From positions 464,421 to 528,420 of the forward strand of contig KL647297.1 in assembly GCA_000727475.1 (NCBI GenBank): a stretch of 64,000 nt of DNA, written 5' to 3'. Of this stretch, positions 37,301 to 51,400 are shown in pieces. The translations under genes were made by a program, and so were the position numbers. How positions within the stretch are numbered: position 1 is the first letter of the stretch; every line of letters starts with the position of its first letter. Below the pieces are notes generated by a model. That model was given only the letters and a program-made list of their open reading frames with translations, was not told where the DNA came from and did no database searches. This stretch comes from Sarcocystis neurona (Eukaryota; Apicomplexa; Conoidasida; Eucoccidiorida; Sarcocystidae).

Positions 37301-40300
37301 AGCACTCTCAGCAACAGCAGCAGCCGCATCGCAGAGAAAGCGAGAAAAGGTGAATGTTGACGTTCTCCTTGCCGTCCACCAACCTGCAAAAGACGCGTCG
37401 TCACGAGCAGCAGCAGCTGCAGCAGCAGCACCGCTTTCTGTCGATGCGAACGGATGCAGCACAGGCAGCTGTAGCACCTCTCTCCTCGACTGCTGCTGCC
37501 GCAGCTCCACAGACGACGACGGCAGCAAGTCGCCGTGATGACTCGAGAAGCCCTCAGGAGGGAGACACGCCATCAGAGTTCCTGGACACCCTGCAGGAGC
37601 TGCTTCTTCCTGCAAGAGCTTCCGCAGAGACGCTCGCAGCAGCCGCAGGGCCTCTCTCTGCACCGCCAGCAGCAGCCGCCGTGCTTTCTTGGCCAAAGCT
37701 GCTGCTGCTTCTGCTCCTCCTCCCTTTCCTCCTCGTGCGCCTGCACCTAGTTCTCTTGTTGCTGCCTGAGCGGTGGAGCTGCCGCCGCTGCGAGGACGGA
37801 CGCGCAGCAACGCGTGGAGCAGGTCAGCGGAGGGGACGGTTGGGCAAGTGCGGCTGCACAAAGGCTGCAGCAGAAACGCAAGAGGCGGATGGACCGTCTC
37901 AGCAGGAAAGCCGAGATACTCTGGCTGCCACAAGGAGCTTGTAGTGGCCGTCTGCGTCTCCGCACTGGTGCTCGAAGCTTGTACGTGCGTGCAGTACACC
38001 GGATGCTGCAGCCCAGCAGCAGCAGCAGTAGCACCGGAAGGAGAAGGCGCTGGACTCCCGGCAGCAGCTGCGGCAGCGGCAGCAAGCGTTGCAGCAGCTT
38101 TCAGAACAGGGACAGCAGCAGCGTCTCTGTCTCCGGCGGCTGCATCAACGGAGAGGCGAGACGGCGAGACTGCAGAGACACGTCTACCTGCTCCAGCAGC
38201 GCCCAACGGCGAGAATGACGCGCAGAAAGCGGAGGACGGGGCGTTAGCTGCCGGCGCAGCAGCTGGGGTAGCAGTACCAGCACCGACGGCTCGATGCTGC
38301 GGGGGGTCCACACAGCAGCTGCGAAGGTCCGTCGTCCAGCTGCAACACAGCAGCTGCGAGACAAAAGCGACGAGCAGCGGGAACACCGTGCCACGCGACA
38401 GCAAGTCCGGCCGCCGACACATCACGTGCAGCAGCACCTGAAGCGCAGGCAGAAGCCCTGCCGCAAACGGCCGTTCATATCCGTCAAGTGGCCAGATACT
38501 CTCCTCTTCTTCCTGCTGCTCTGGCTGCTGTCGCTGCTGCTGCTGTGCGGGAGCAGGGGGTGTTCGGCTGGCGTAGGCAGGGGGCCGCAGGTCTCCGGTT
38601 GCTGCTGTTGCTGCTGCTCCCGAGCAGACAGCGCTTCGGTAGGTGACGGAGAAGAGCGAGCCAGCAGCAGCGGGCCGCAGGTCGTAGAGAGGAAACACAG
38701 CCTTCTGCCTGGCAACATTCAGCAGCTGCGAGACAGCCGCCAGCAGCTGCAGTTGCACATCAGCAAGGCCTTCGCCCACAGCGACACGTGTCGCTAGTTG
38801 GCTCAGCGCAAGCGGCTGCGCCTGCGGCTTCACAGCGCGCCAGCAGCAGCCGTCCCCGTCGCCGCCGCCTGCGGCAGCTGCTGCTCCAGGGTCCACACAG
38901 CAGCCAGAAGCATGCAGCACGGCGTGGGTTGAGAGCAGCAGCAACGTGCGGCGGTCCAAGAGGAAGTCGCCGCCGAACTGATGGGAGCTGCAAAGGACTC
39001 TGCAAGCCCGCAGGACGCTAAGCGGCAGCAATGTGCTACTGATACTCCTACGTGTCCACACCGCGGCCTGATGGAGCAGCCGCCGCTTCTCCTCCGACGG
39101 CTCTGCTGCTGCGAAGTTGCTGCTGCTGCTGCTGCTGTCGCTGCTGCCCGCGCCCGTGGCCGTGCTGAGAGTCTGGGCGAGCAGCCGCTGCCTGCTCCAG
39201 AAGTCCATATATATGTCGAGCGAAGAAACCTCCGAGTCCCCACTCGGCAGGGCTGCTGCCGCTGCGGCTTGCTCTGGGGGTTGTCGCCTCGCTGCAGCAG
39301 CAGCAGAGACAGAGGCAGCTCCCGCGTCGCTGCCAAGTGGCTGCAGCTGCGAAGGAGACAGCCGCTGCAGATGCAGGCAGGCCAGTAGCTGCTGCAGATT
39401 TCTGTATGACGCCGCTAGCGGCAGCACCCCCAGTCCCCCTCCTGGTCCGTCGCTGCTGCTCTTGCTCCTGTTGCGGGTCCGGCTGCTCGACGTGCTGCAG
39501 CGGGTCTCCGCCTCTCTGCTGGGGGCAGGAAGCAGCAGCGCGAAGAGAGAAGAAGAGGAGGAGAGAAAGTGAAAAATGTCGAAGAAGTGCTTGTAGTCTG
39601 CAAGTGTAAGACAGGCAGCAGGATACGAACCGCTTCTCGACGCATCGCTCTGGTGCTCCCTGCCGCTGCTGCTGCTCCTTCTCCTGCCGGTGCCGGGCTG
39701 CTGCTGCTGCTGCGCAAGAGGGTCCCCCGCGCGGCCAGCTGCTGCCGTTGCCTCTTCTGCTGCTGCTGCAGGCCCGAGCGGCAGTGCCTGAGGCAGCGCA
39801 TGCACCTGCGCAGCAACTATCCCAAACAAAGAAGTCAACGCTCCGCAAAGTTCCGTTGCAGCCAGCAAAGGCAGCCAGCTGTCCTCCTCTTCCTCTCCCA
39901 CCGCCGCCTCGGGAAGTCCCTCTGGTGCTGCTGCTGCTGCGTGCTGCTGCAGCGGCTGAGAAAAAGCCGCCCGTTCCCTCCCCCCTGCGTCATTGCTGCT
40001 GTTGCCTCCTGCGGCCCAGCGGTTGCTTCGAGTGGACGATCGCTGCTCTGCCGGTTCCCCGCCTGCCTGCAGCTCTGCTGCGGCGGCTGCAGCTGCTTCC
40101 TCAGCAGTGGCATCAGCGGCAGCCCCCAGTCCACCAGCTGCGACGTAGCTGTAGAGCGGCAGATCGCTGGCCACTGCTGTTTGCACAGCAGCTGCAGGAC
40201 AGGCGAAGCTGCTGTCTGCAGCAGTGGGAAAACGACTGCGAGGCAGGGGAGCTAGCAGCAGGGAAAGATTCTCGGCAGCAGCAGCAGCGGCACTGCCGCC

Positions 40301-43300
40301 ACTCCCGGTGCTGCTGCTGTTGCCGCGCAGCCATGTCTCCCCGCGGCGCCAGTTGTTCTGCTGCCACAGCTGCTGCAGCAGCTCTCCTATACGAAGCAGC
40401 AGTCGCCAGCCTCCCACTTGTCTTCTCCTGTCTTCTTCACTGTTACTGCTGCTTCTGCTGCTCCAGCTGCTGCCGTTGCCAGGCGAGGTGCCGCTGCAGC
40501 TGCTGCTGCTGTACGTGCCGTTGCAGTAGTAGCTGAGCGGCAGCACGCCGGTAAAACTCTGCTGCAGAAGCTGCAGGCGCACCGCTGCGCCTCCCCGGCC
40601 ACGTGCCAGTGTCTCGAGCAGCAGCAGCGCCAGTCGTAGCGCTTTTAGCTGTCCCAGCGTCAAGTAGACTTGCTGCTGCGCCTGCTGTCCTCCAGCTTGC
40701 TGCTGCTGTTCGCTACGTCCCTCCTGCTGGCCTTGAACTGGCTGCGGCTGCTGTTGCTCCCACCCGTGCACCTCCTGCTGCTGCCCCTCCCCCCGCAGCT
40801 GCTGCCGCTGCTGGAGCTCCAGCAGTTCCACCAGCACCTGCTGTGCAAATTCGGCAGCAGACCATAGCAACGGCTCGGCGGCGGGCCCGCGTCCTCTGCC
40901 GACGAGCAGCAGCAACAGAGACTGCGCTTCCTCCTGCTGCAGTCCCCTGCTGTTGCTTCCTGTGCCTGCTGCACTACTGCTGATGAGCAGCAGCAGCTGC
41001 AGCAGCAGCAGCCGATGCTCCATTTCTTCTCCTCTCTGCTTCGCATAAAGGTGTCGAATTTCGCAGCTCAGAAGTCCACGAGAAAACAAGAAGTCGGCAA
41101 GACGGGTGTCTTCTTTCTCTCTCTTCCTTTTTGCAGACGGGTTCTTCCCTCCTGCTGTCCCTCTTTCTGCTGCGTCGTCTCCACGTTGAATGCCGTCTCG
41201 TCCTGTCTCCGCGCTACCGTCTCCAGTGGCTGCCGTCTTCGGCCCTTCCCGTCCCGTCTCTGCTGCCGCAGGAAGTGCTGGCGGGAAAACGCTGCTGCTG
41301 GTGCTGCGCGCCACGTCGCAGTGCCGCTGCAGCAGGAGCTCTACTTCAACGGGCGTTTCTCCGAGGCGACAGGCGAACCCGGGCTGCTGCTGCTCCTCCT
41401 GCTGCTGCTGCGCTTGCTGCTGCTGCTGGTACTGAAGAGAGGCAACACAGAGAAGATTGAAGAGAACGAGCGCAGGAAGATGCAACGTCAGGGACTTTTC
41501 GTCGAGAAATGCGTAGACAGACTGAACAAAATTTGCTGGTGCCATCGCCCTGCCACAGAGGACCAGTTTCATATGGCCAGCTGCCGCGCCTGCAGTTGTG
41601 GCCGCTGTGCCATCTCCCACGACGGTGCTGCTGCAGCAGCTGCTGCTGCTTCGCTCCTCTGCTGCTGTGAGCAGCACCCACGCCTCGTGCTGCTGCAGGA
41701 GTGCCAGCAAGTCCGCCGGGTATGATGGCAGGACGTCAGGAAGTGCGGCGGCGAGAGCAGACGCAGCAGCCGCAGCGGAGCTCGCCCGGGCGAAGGCAAG
41801 CTCGAGCAGCTGCTGCTGCAGTCGCTGCAACAGCAGCCCAGGCCTCGCTGTCGCGCCGCCGTTCACCGTGGCCACAAAGGCGTGGATGAAAGAAGCAAAG
41901 ATGGAGAACAAGATATACCTCGACCTCTGGGTGCTCGGGGAGACTATTGAAGCAGCAGCAAGACGCGCCAGGTCGGTCGGCAGCGATGGCACATGCGAAG
42001 GCCACCGCGGCGTCAGAGAACCCCCCGCTGCTGCCGCTGGACGCAGCGCTGCTGATGCAGCTTGGTGTCCTGCTGCTGCTGCTGCGCCGCTCGTTGTCGC
42101 CCCGGTCGCCAGCAGCTGCTGCCGCAGTGCTGCGCCCGTCCAGTGGCTGCTCCACCGTCCTACCGGCGCGCATGCAGAGTACGGCCTCGACTCAAGCAGG
42201 AGCGCCACTGCTGAAGAAGGAATTCTGCCGCATGCGCTGTAGCCGCTGCAGCCCCCGGAGAAAGAGGGGGAGGCGGAGGAACAGCAGCAGCAGTAGTCGG
42301 AGCAGCGGGATGTATCAGTGAGGCAGCAGCAGCAGGGGAGGGGACGCTCCGCATCTTGCTGACTGAAGGCTGTCTCAGCAGGGGCCGCAGCAGCAGCAAG
42401 AGCTAGACCGAGACTGCTGCTGCTGCTGCAGTTCTGCGGAAGTGGCGCTGTGTCGGCGGCCAGCTGCTGCTGCTGTGCGTCAACGTCGTCTCCGGTCAAC
42501 GGACAGAGCTGCTGCTGCTGGGTTGCTGCTGCTGCCGGAGGGAAGAACAGCAGCAGGTCCGCAGCTCGAGCAGCAAAGGCAGCGGGCAGCGGCAGCAGCG
42601 GCGGGCGCTGCAGCGCCAGCGCTGCTAGGGGAGAGTAGCTGCTGCTGCTGGAGAACGTGTGGAAATCGAGAGACGCGAGCTGCAGCATCAACGAATTGCT
42701 GAACGCAAACAAAAAGACCGACTTCTTTGCCTCTTCCTCTTCTTCTCCCGGCTTCTCCTCTTCGGGAGTGTGTGTTGCTTCTGCCGTCGTTGCCGAACGG
42801 CGGCTTCCTTCTCCCTCTGCTGCTGCTGCTGCGCCAACCACCGCTGCTCCGGCCGCTGCTCCTGCTGCTGCAGCGACCGGGCCTCTGCCGACGTACGGCG
42901 GTGTGAGTTCGAGCAACATGTGGCAGCGCAGAGCAGCTGCCGCGGAAGGAAAAAATCCGGACGCAGACAAATGCTCCAGCAGTCGATTCGCCAACTGCAG
43001 CAGCAACAGCAGCACACTACAAAACCGTCGCACCATATATACATATGGGAAATTCAGAGAGGAGAGAAACAGCTATTCCGACGTACAAAAGACATATATA
43101 TAAGACACACGTACACATATAAAGTATGCAGAGAGGAGAGTAATAACGCAGCTTCTAACACGTACATATATATCTAATACAGACAGGAGACAAACAGGTA
43201 CTCCGACGTATATACAGACATGCATATATCATACACACATACATATATATATATATATCATACACACGTACACATATATAATATGTGGAGAGGAGAGAAA

Positions 43301-46300
43301 CACTCCTTCTGATGTGTACGCAGCCATTTATAGATATAATGTATCACATACACGTACATATATATTTAATGCAGAGGAGAGAAAAACGCTTCTTTTGGGG
43401 TATACACAAGCATATACACATATATATATATATGCGTGTAGGCTCAGGAGGAAGTGGAGACGGTCCAGAGGCTCGGCGCACATATGTCCTGGAGCCACAA
43501 AGACATAATACATACATGCAGGCGCATGCATACACTTGCCCCGACAAATATATAGAGGGATACACATACATATACATGTATAAATAGGCAGAGGATTCAC
43601 ACAAATATATATACACGTGTATAAGCAGGCAGATGCTTCCCGCTGCTTGCACTTGCCACAGCACATATACAGAAAAGTATACACGTACTTATATGTATGT
43701 GTCGAGAGATGGATGCTTTCTGGTGTACATACACCAGAGAGACCGCAAGGAACAGCAGGAGAGTTGACCCGTAAACACATTCTTCGTCACACACGTATTC
43801 ATCTGTCCTTCTCTCTTCTACACACCGTTATGCACGTATGTATATATATATGTACGAAGAACAACGTACATATCAATACGTGTATACACATATATATACA
43901 AATTCACAAACACGCACACTTATATATATATATATATATGTGCGGCTTTTTCCACAGACATGTCCCAGATAGTGTGTTGCATGCATGGAAGGGGACATAT
44001 TGGGACACGCATGCGCATGCGTTGGCTGTGATATACGTGCGCTACCCACTCGTAGACAACGCAGCCCTACACAGTATACAAATATATATATATATATACA
44101 GGGGAAACGCACGCATACAGTTCACAGCATATGTCTCTGCCACACTGTATGGTAATAGGCAACAGCCCCTGTAGCCGCTCTGCCATATATGAACACATAT
44201 ACATATATATATATATATAGCATCCCCTTCAGCCGCCCTGCTATATACGTCTGTGTACACATGTATGCATACATATGTAGCAGCTGCTGCAGGCGCCCTG
44301 CTATATATCTGTGCATATATGTATATATGTGTAGCCAGATCGGGAAGTCGGGAGACAGACAGAAGACGCCAACCAACTGCATGCACTTTACGAAGCAGCT
44401 GGTGCAGTGCTGCTGGGTCTGCGTCTCCCTACCTCGACGTGTCCGTACGCCGCGAGCCGCGTCACGTTCTCAAGGAAAAAATGTCTTCTACAAACTGCTG
44501 CTGCTGCTCCTGCTGCTGCTGCTCCTGCTACTGTTGTGGGGGTTGAAGGACAGAGGAGAGGAGCTGCAGCGTCGGCGGGGCATGCGTCTGCGGCCGTGGC
44601 TGCTGCTGCATCGCACAGGCGTCGCGGCTGCAGCTGCTGTTCTCCGTCTCCACCAGCAGGCAGCAGCAGCCGCCAAGCCAGTCGGTCGCTGCTGAGCTCT
44701 GCTGCTACGTTGCTGCTGTTGGTGCGAGGTATTACGGCAGCAGCAACCGCTTGCATGCGGGCGCTGCCGCGCGTGCTGCTGCTGCTGCTTCCAAGTGCCG
44801 TCACCGGGCGAGGCCGCTTGCCGTCGCGCAGCCCATCCCCCAGCAGCAACGGCATGCGCACCGCTGCTGCTGCTGCTCCTGCTGCCGGTGGCCCAGCAGA
44901 GAAGTCCGCGAGCACAGCGAGGGTGTTTCTTCTCTTCGCTGCTGCTGCTGCTTCGGGCGGTTCTCCGACTTCCCCGAGCTGCAGCGACGTGCCGTGCAGC
45001 ACCGGGAGCAGTTGCAGCACCACCTGCAGCAGCAGCTCGACAAGCTCTCCTCTATCTGCGGCTCTATGTAAGGGGAGCCCGGCAAGGCGGCTCCACACAG
45101 TACTTAATACGAACTGAAACACTGCTGCTAGATTCTCTCGCTGCTGCTGCAGCTGCTGCAGCTGCTGCGCGTCCCACGTGGCTCGCATTGCTGCTGCTGC
45201 AGCTGCTGCTGCTTCCTCAGGCGCAGGCCCAGCGGCCCGCCCCGCGGCCGCACCGCCGGCCGCAGCATCAGCAGCAGCAGTGTCGTTCTTGACGGTCCAC
45301 GAAGCACGCGACAGCGCAAAAGAGGCAGCAGCAACAACGGAGGAGGAAGAGCAGACAGACGACGGAGACGCAGGATGACTGTCGGATGGAAAAGCAGGCG
45401 GGAAAAAGTGAGACAAGAATACACCACCGCAGCTAGCGGCCTCTCCTCCTGCACGACTCGTGTACGTCTCTCGCTGCCCTGCCTGCTCCCTGTCGACGTC
45501 CATGTCACTTTCTTCAACTGCTGCTGCTCCTGCTGCTCTGCAGACCGCCGCCGTTTCTCCATAGACGCGCGCAGTGAGGAGGCGCAGAGGAGCGAAGAAA
45601 GCAACGAGCAGTCGTGAGACGGCCGGGACACCGGCTGCTTCAACTGCCAGTGTTGCGTCTCTCCCACTGCTCGTCTTCCTGGTGCTGCTGCTGCTGCTGT
45701 TGCTCAGATGCTTCCTATTTACAAAACCACCTTTCTCGCTGCCGCCGCTACCGCTTTCCTTCCTCCGGCTGCTGCTGCTGCTACCGCTTTCCTTCCGCCT
45801 GCTGCTGCTGTCCGCGCTTCTGCTGCGTAAATCCCCGTCGCTGCACGTGCTGGGCAGGTTGCTGCTGCTGAGCGCGTTGCTGCTGCTGTTGCTGCTGTGG
45901 CTGGCGCTGCTCCAGCAGGCGCAGCAGCCAGGGGCAGGCGCGGAGGAGGACGGAGTGAATAACAGCAGTTCCGGGAACGCTTCGTCAGCAGCAGCAGCAG
46001 CAAGTGCTGCGTGCTGCTGCCAGCTAAGCGTCCACGCCAAGGGGGGGCAGAGGGACAGCAGCTGCAGCAGCAGCAGGAGGGCGCTGCGCAGCACTACAAA
46101 GCTCCCCACGGCCTTTTCATCTTCGTCGATAATCGCCGCTAGCTCCTGCAGCAGGGCCCGCAGCGACAGAATGGGACGCACTGCTAGCTGCTGCGACTCC
46201 AGCTGCAACCCCAGCAGCGCCCCACCAGGCCGCCACCACCGGGCAGACGAGGCAGCTGCAGCAGAGAAGGTCCCGAACGACGACGCTGCGTCGTCGACGG

Positions 46301-48407
46301 AGAACAGCAGCAGCAGCTGCCAGGAAAAGTGAATAAATTCCGAGGACGGCCCCAGGTCATGCTCGAGAAACTGCTGTTGCTGTGAAGGCGGATGCAGTAG
46401 AAGCAGCTCAGGGAGAGACGCGGCAGCAACAGCAGCTCTTGCAGCAGCAGCATCGGCTCCCTCTCTCTCCTGCGCTGCAGAAGGAACAGCAGCAGCAGCA
46501 CTGCCAAAAACCGACCAGCAACGGGCGCTGCGACCGGCTGCAGCGAACGGCCCTCCCCAATTCCTCTGCTGCTGCTGCAACAACTGACGCTGCTGTGCCT
46601 GCTGCTGCCGCTGTATCTGCTGCTGCTGCACCTGCTGCTGCTGGAGTTCCCCTTCCTCTTCCTGCTGCTGCCCCTCGGGAAGCCAGAGCGCTGCCAGCGT
46701 GTCCCGCAGGTCGCGTACCGGGCAGGGCAGCAGGCAGCACCTGCACCAGCAACCGCACACGCAAAAGGGAGATCCTTAGAACCGGCACTTTCTCTCTTTC
46801 CACGCATGCGACAGCCAACAAAGCGGGAAAGACGCATCTACAAATGCTGCCAGCACCGCCGCACGCATGCCTCTACTCTCGACGTGCACACGACCTACGC
46901 ATCTCCCTGTGTCACAGACGGCGCGACGTCGTATTCGCCCGCGCGAGTTCTCTCCCTCTTCATGTATGTGCGCACTATTGCCGAAGAATCCTCTTCGAAG
47001 CAATGCGGCAAAAATTCAACAGGGTGCCAACGCGACGATTTCACACACACACACACATATATACACACAACAGGGGCATCCTGCGTCGCTGCTGCTCTCC
47101 TGCTGCTGCTGGCTTGCTGGTGTTGTCTTGCTCGTTGTGGCTTGCTGCTCACTTCTTCCGGCTCTCTCCTGCTGCAGCACTACTGCTCTGCTGCTGCGGC
47201 AGCTGCGCTGTCTCGTACTGCTGCTCTGGGGCTGCGACTGATATTCTGCTGCTCTCCCTCGTGCTCTGCTGCTCGTCCTCCTCCTCCTCTGCTGCTGCTG
47301 CTCTGCTGCTCCTACTTCTCTGCTGCTGGTGGTGCTCCGCTTCTCTGCTGCCGGTCCTCTGCCTCCCTAATGCTGCTGGTGCTGCTCTGCTGGTCTGTTG
47401 CTGCTGCTGCTGCTGTGGCCTTCCCAGCTCCTCATCCTCCTCTGCTGTTGCTGCTCTGCTGGTCTGCTGCTCTGCTGCTGCTGCTGGCCTGGTCGTCTGC
47501 TGCTGCCGTTTTGCTGCTTTACCTTTGCCGCACTTCTTACCGGAGGGCGCTGAGAATTTCTGGCAGCAGCGCCCGCAGGTCGGGCTGCTGCGCCGCCACA
47601 CAGCAGGTCGCGTAGAGACGCGGCAACAGCGCAAAGGGGGGGAAGGCAGCAAGCCTTTCTGCCGACTGCTGCTGCTGCAGCGGCACACTCCCCCGTGCTG
47701 CAGCTGCCGCTGCCTCTGCGCTGCCTGCGCCGCCACATGCTTCCGCCGCTGCGTCTGCTGCTGCGGCGTAAGCTGCTGCGTTGAGAGCCGCTGCGGCGGA
47801 GCAGCCGTCGATCCCATAAACTTCCTCGGCCACCAGCAGCTCGACAGCAACGCGCAGCGCCCGGGGCCAAGCAGCTATTCGGCAGAACAGAGCTGCGGCG
47901 GCCATGAAGGCTCTGCAACAGCAGCAGCAGCGAGAAACAAACAGCCACCACAGCTACAAAAACCACGAAACCGTCTGTCCTTCCTGTTCTGCGATTGTGG
48001 ACGTAGGCGTGATGCGGCAACATATCCAGCGGCGCGCGAAGACCTCCCCACTTCTCACTTCTCACGAGACGCATGCACGCGGGACAAACTGCTGATGCAG
48101 CAGCTACAGACTTTCCTCTTGAGCAGAGTCGTACAACACGTGAACACACAGTCGCTACACAAAAGACAGAAACGCATGCACGCCCACAGATATATACATA
48201 TATAGAGGTGTACAGGGAGACATTGACAGACACGCAGAGAAGAAGGGCAGAAGCGCCGCAAAGGAACCGCACAGAGACGGAGAGGGGCATACAGAGACAC
48301 ACACTGATATACCTGCCTGTGGATGGATACAGAGACAGAGAGGGCGCAGCTGGGCGAGAGAAATATCTTGAGGACCTCAACAGAGAGACACAGAGATATG
48401 TACACAC

Positions 48408-48438
<31 letters not shown>

Positions 48439-51400
48439 TACATATATATATATATATGTGTGTATATACAGAAGTATATATATATATATATATATACAGA
48501 GGGAGAGACGCAAGAAAGATAGAAGCTGGGCGAGACAAATACCTGAGGTACATGAAGAGACAGAGAGAAAGACACTTACACACACACACACACACGCATA
48601 CATCTATACATGTTATGTATATAGAAAGGGCGAGATACAAGACAGACAGACAGATCGTATATATATATGTGTTATGTATATAGAAAGGGCGAGACGCAAG
48701 GAAGACAGAACGTGCAGCGGAGACGCGCATTGACCACACAGACAGAGAGAGAGGGACAGACGAACACACACACACACACACACACACGCACGCACATATA
48801 TATATATATATATATATCGACCTACACATATATATGTGTTCACATATACATGTAGAGCGAGACGGAGAGAAGAAGCGGACAGAAGGTGCGGTGCCGGGGG
48901 GCAGGTGCCTGTGCAGATAATTACTCGTGACGAGGTGTACGGAGCTCCACCCATATGCAAGAGAGACGCTTTGATGATGGCGAGACTGCGATGAAACGGA
49001 AAGTTGCGTCCTCCTGTCTCGCAAGAAGCAGCAGAAGCGACCAACATTTCCTACATATCAAGAAACCTGCAAGAAGTTGAAGTATCCAAGTGGATACAGA
49101 CAGATAGATAGCCGCAGCACGTACATACACACGCACATATATATACGTATATATATACACGTACACGCAGACGCAGACACAGAGACAGGTGCACAGAGAC
49201 ACACGCAGAGGTAGACACAGACACATATACACACAGAGACAGAGAGAAGTAGACACATGTAGACATACACACAGAGAGAAGTAGACATATGCAGACGTAC
49301 ACACAGAGAGAAGTAGACATATGTAGACACACACACACAGAGAAGTAGACATACGTAGACATACATGCAGAGGGAAGCACACATATGCAGGCCTGTATAC
49401 AGAGAGAAGTAGACATATGTAGACATACACACACACACTGAGAGTAGTAGACATATGCAGACACACACAGAGAGAGAGAGAAGTAGACACATGTGTGTAT
49501 GCAGGTGCACACATACAGACAGACGTAAAACATATACATACAGACGGGTGTAGAGATACACACACATATACACGCAGATAGAAATAGACATATACACTCA
49601 TGCATGCAGACGGCCATAGCCATATACACACATACAGAGACATATACACAAACCCATAGACGCACACAGACACATATACGAAGACACAGAAACATGCACA
49701 GACATAGACATATACACACATACATTCATGCAGAGATATACACACACATATCCACATACATACACATACACATACATACAGATACAGACACACACATACG
49801 CAGAGATAGACATGGACACACATATATACATACATACATACTAACATACATACACACATAGTTACATACATACTTACATACATATACATACATACATACT
49901 AACATACATACACACATAGTTACATACATACATACATGTACATACATACATACTAACATACATACACACATAGTTACATACATACATACATATACATACA
50001 TACATACGTACATATCCATACATATATACATAGACATACATACATCCATACATATCCACACATAGATACATATACATACATACGCACATACACAGAGCCA
50101 CAGACACACACATACACACGCAGACGCATACATACACAGAGATAGGCATATCCACACCTACACACAGAGAGTCACAGATATATACACACATATACGTGTA
50201 TCCACACAAACGTAGACAGACACATAAATAGACATACACCCCCACACACGTAGAGACACACAGAGCCAGGGAGACACGCAGACGCGCCTCATACGCATGC
50301 ACGAGGGGACACAACAATAATAATTAATTGCATGCATTCGCTCGCCCGCACCCGGGTCAGGCCGCCGCCAACATCTCTCTATGTCTCTTCCTCGCGCAGG
50401 CGGAGAGTCACGCATGTCTACGTGCATGCAAGTGCATATGCGACCATATATACACACCCACATACGTGTCTATGCGTGTCCACATCAAACACGCCTTGAT
50501 ATATCTGCAGCGGAAAACGAATGCAGGCCAAAGCGCAGGCACGCATGCATACGAATACCTACATGCAGGTGAATAGACAGATTCGTCTTATAGATGAAGA
50601 CGCTTCTTGCATGCAGACAGACACACACCGAGGCAGCGAGACACATCCGCGGGCAACGCACGACAGACGACGCACGGGGAAGAGCACGACGCGGAGACGC
50701 AGCAGCAGCATTTCTACGCATTTCCAAGTTGGGCAGCGGGAAGATACGCCCTTCACAAAAAAACTCGCGCGCACCCACGCACAAACAGCGAAACGGTCCT
50801 CTGCATCACCGGCACCTACACACCGAGACATTTCTTCGACAGTCTCACACACACACTTACAGCGGCAGACGCTACACTTTAATTACCTATACGCGCGTAT
50901 ATACATGTATATGCATGTGTGTGTGTGTGTACATATATGTTTGTGTGCATGCATACATGTGTATATATTGATGTATATGGGTATATGTATCTTTTTATAT
51001 ATGTATATACATATACGTATATATATGTATATACATGTGTGAGTGCATGCATATATGTACACATGTATATATATCTGCGTATATACATGAGTGTATCTTT
51101 TTATACGTGTATATATGTATATGTGTGTATATATACGGTAATGTGTACATGTGTGTCTATGCATATATGTATATATACTTGGATACACACACGTATATAT
51201 ATGCGTGCAAATACGACTGTGTACATATGTGTATATATATACGTATATACTTAGACGCAAAGGCACGTAAACATCTACTTACTCATATATACATACATGT
51301 AGACATACGTATGCTTGTGCATGCACACGTCAGTACATACGCACGCACACTTACCTGTACATATACGTATACATATATATATATATGTGTATATATTATG

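Noticed and set aside
35099..43177. Many plus-strand frames of 60-285 codons opposite exon 4
   Set aside because: Ser/Arg/Ala/Leu-rich shadows of the CAG-rich coding strand; the minus frame is uninterrupted for 8.5 kb and contains the YDLRP and LLPALQ motifs.
48921..50463. Several 140-320-codon minus-strand frames made of Cys, Val, Tyr and Met
   Set aside because: Direct translation of CACATA satellite; no non-repeat content.
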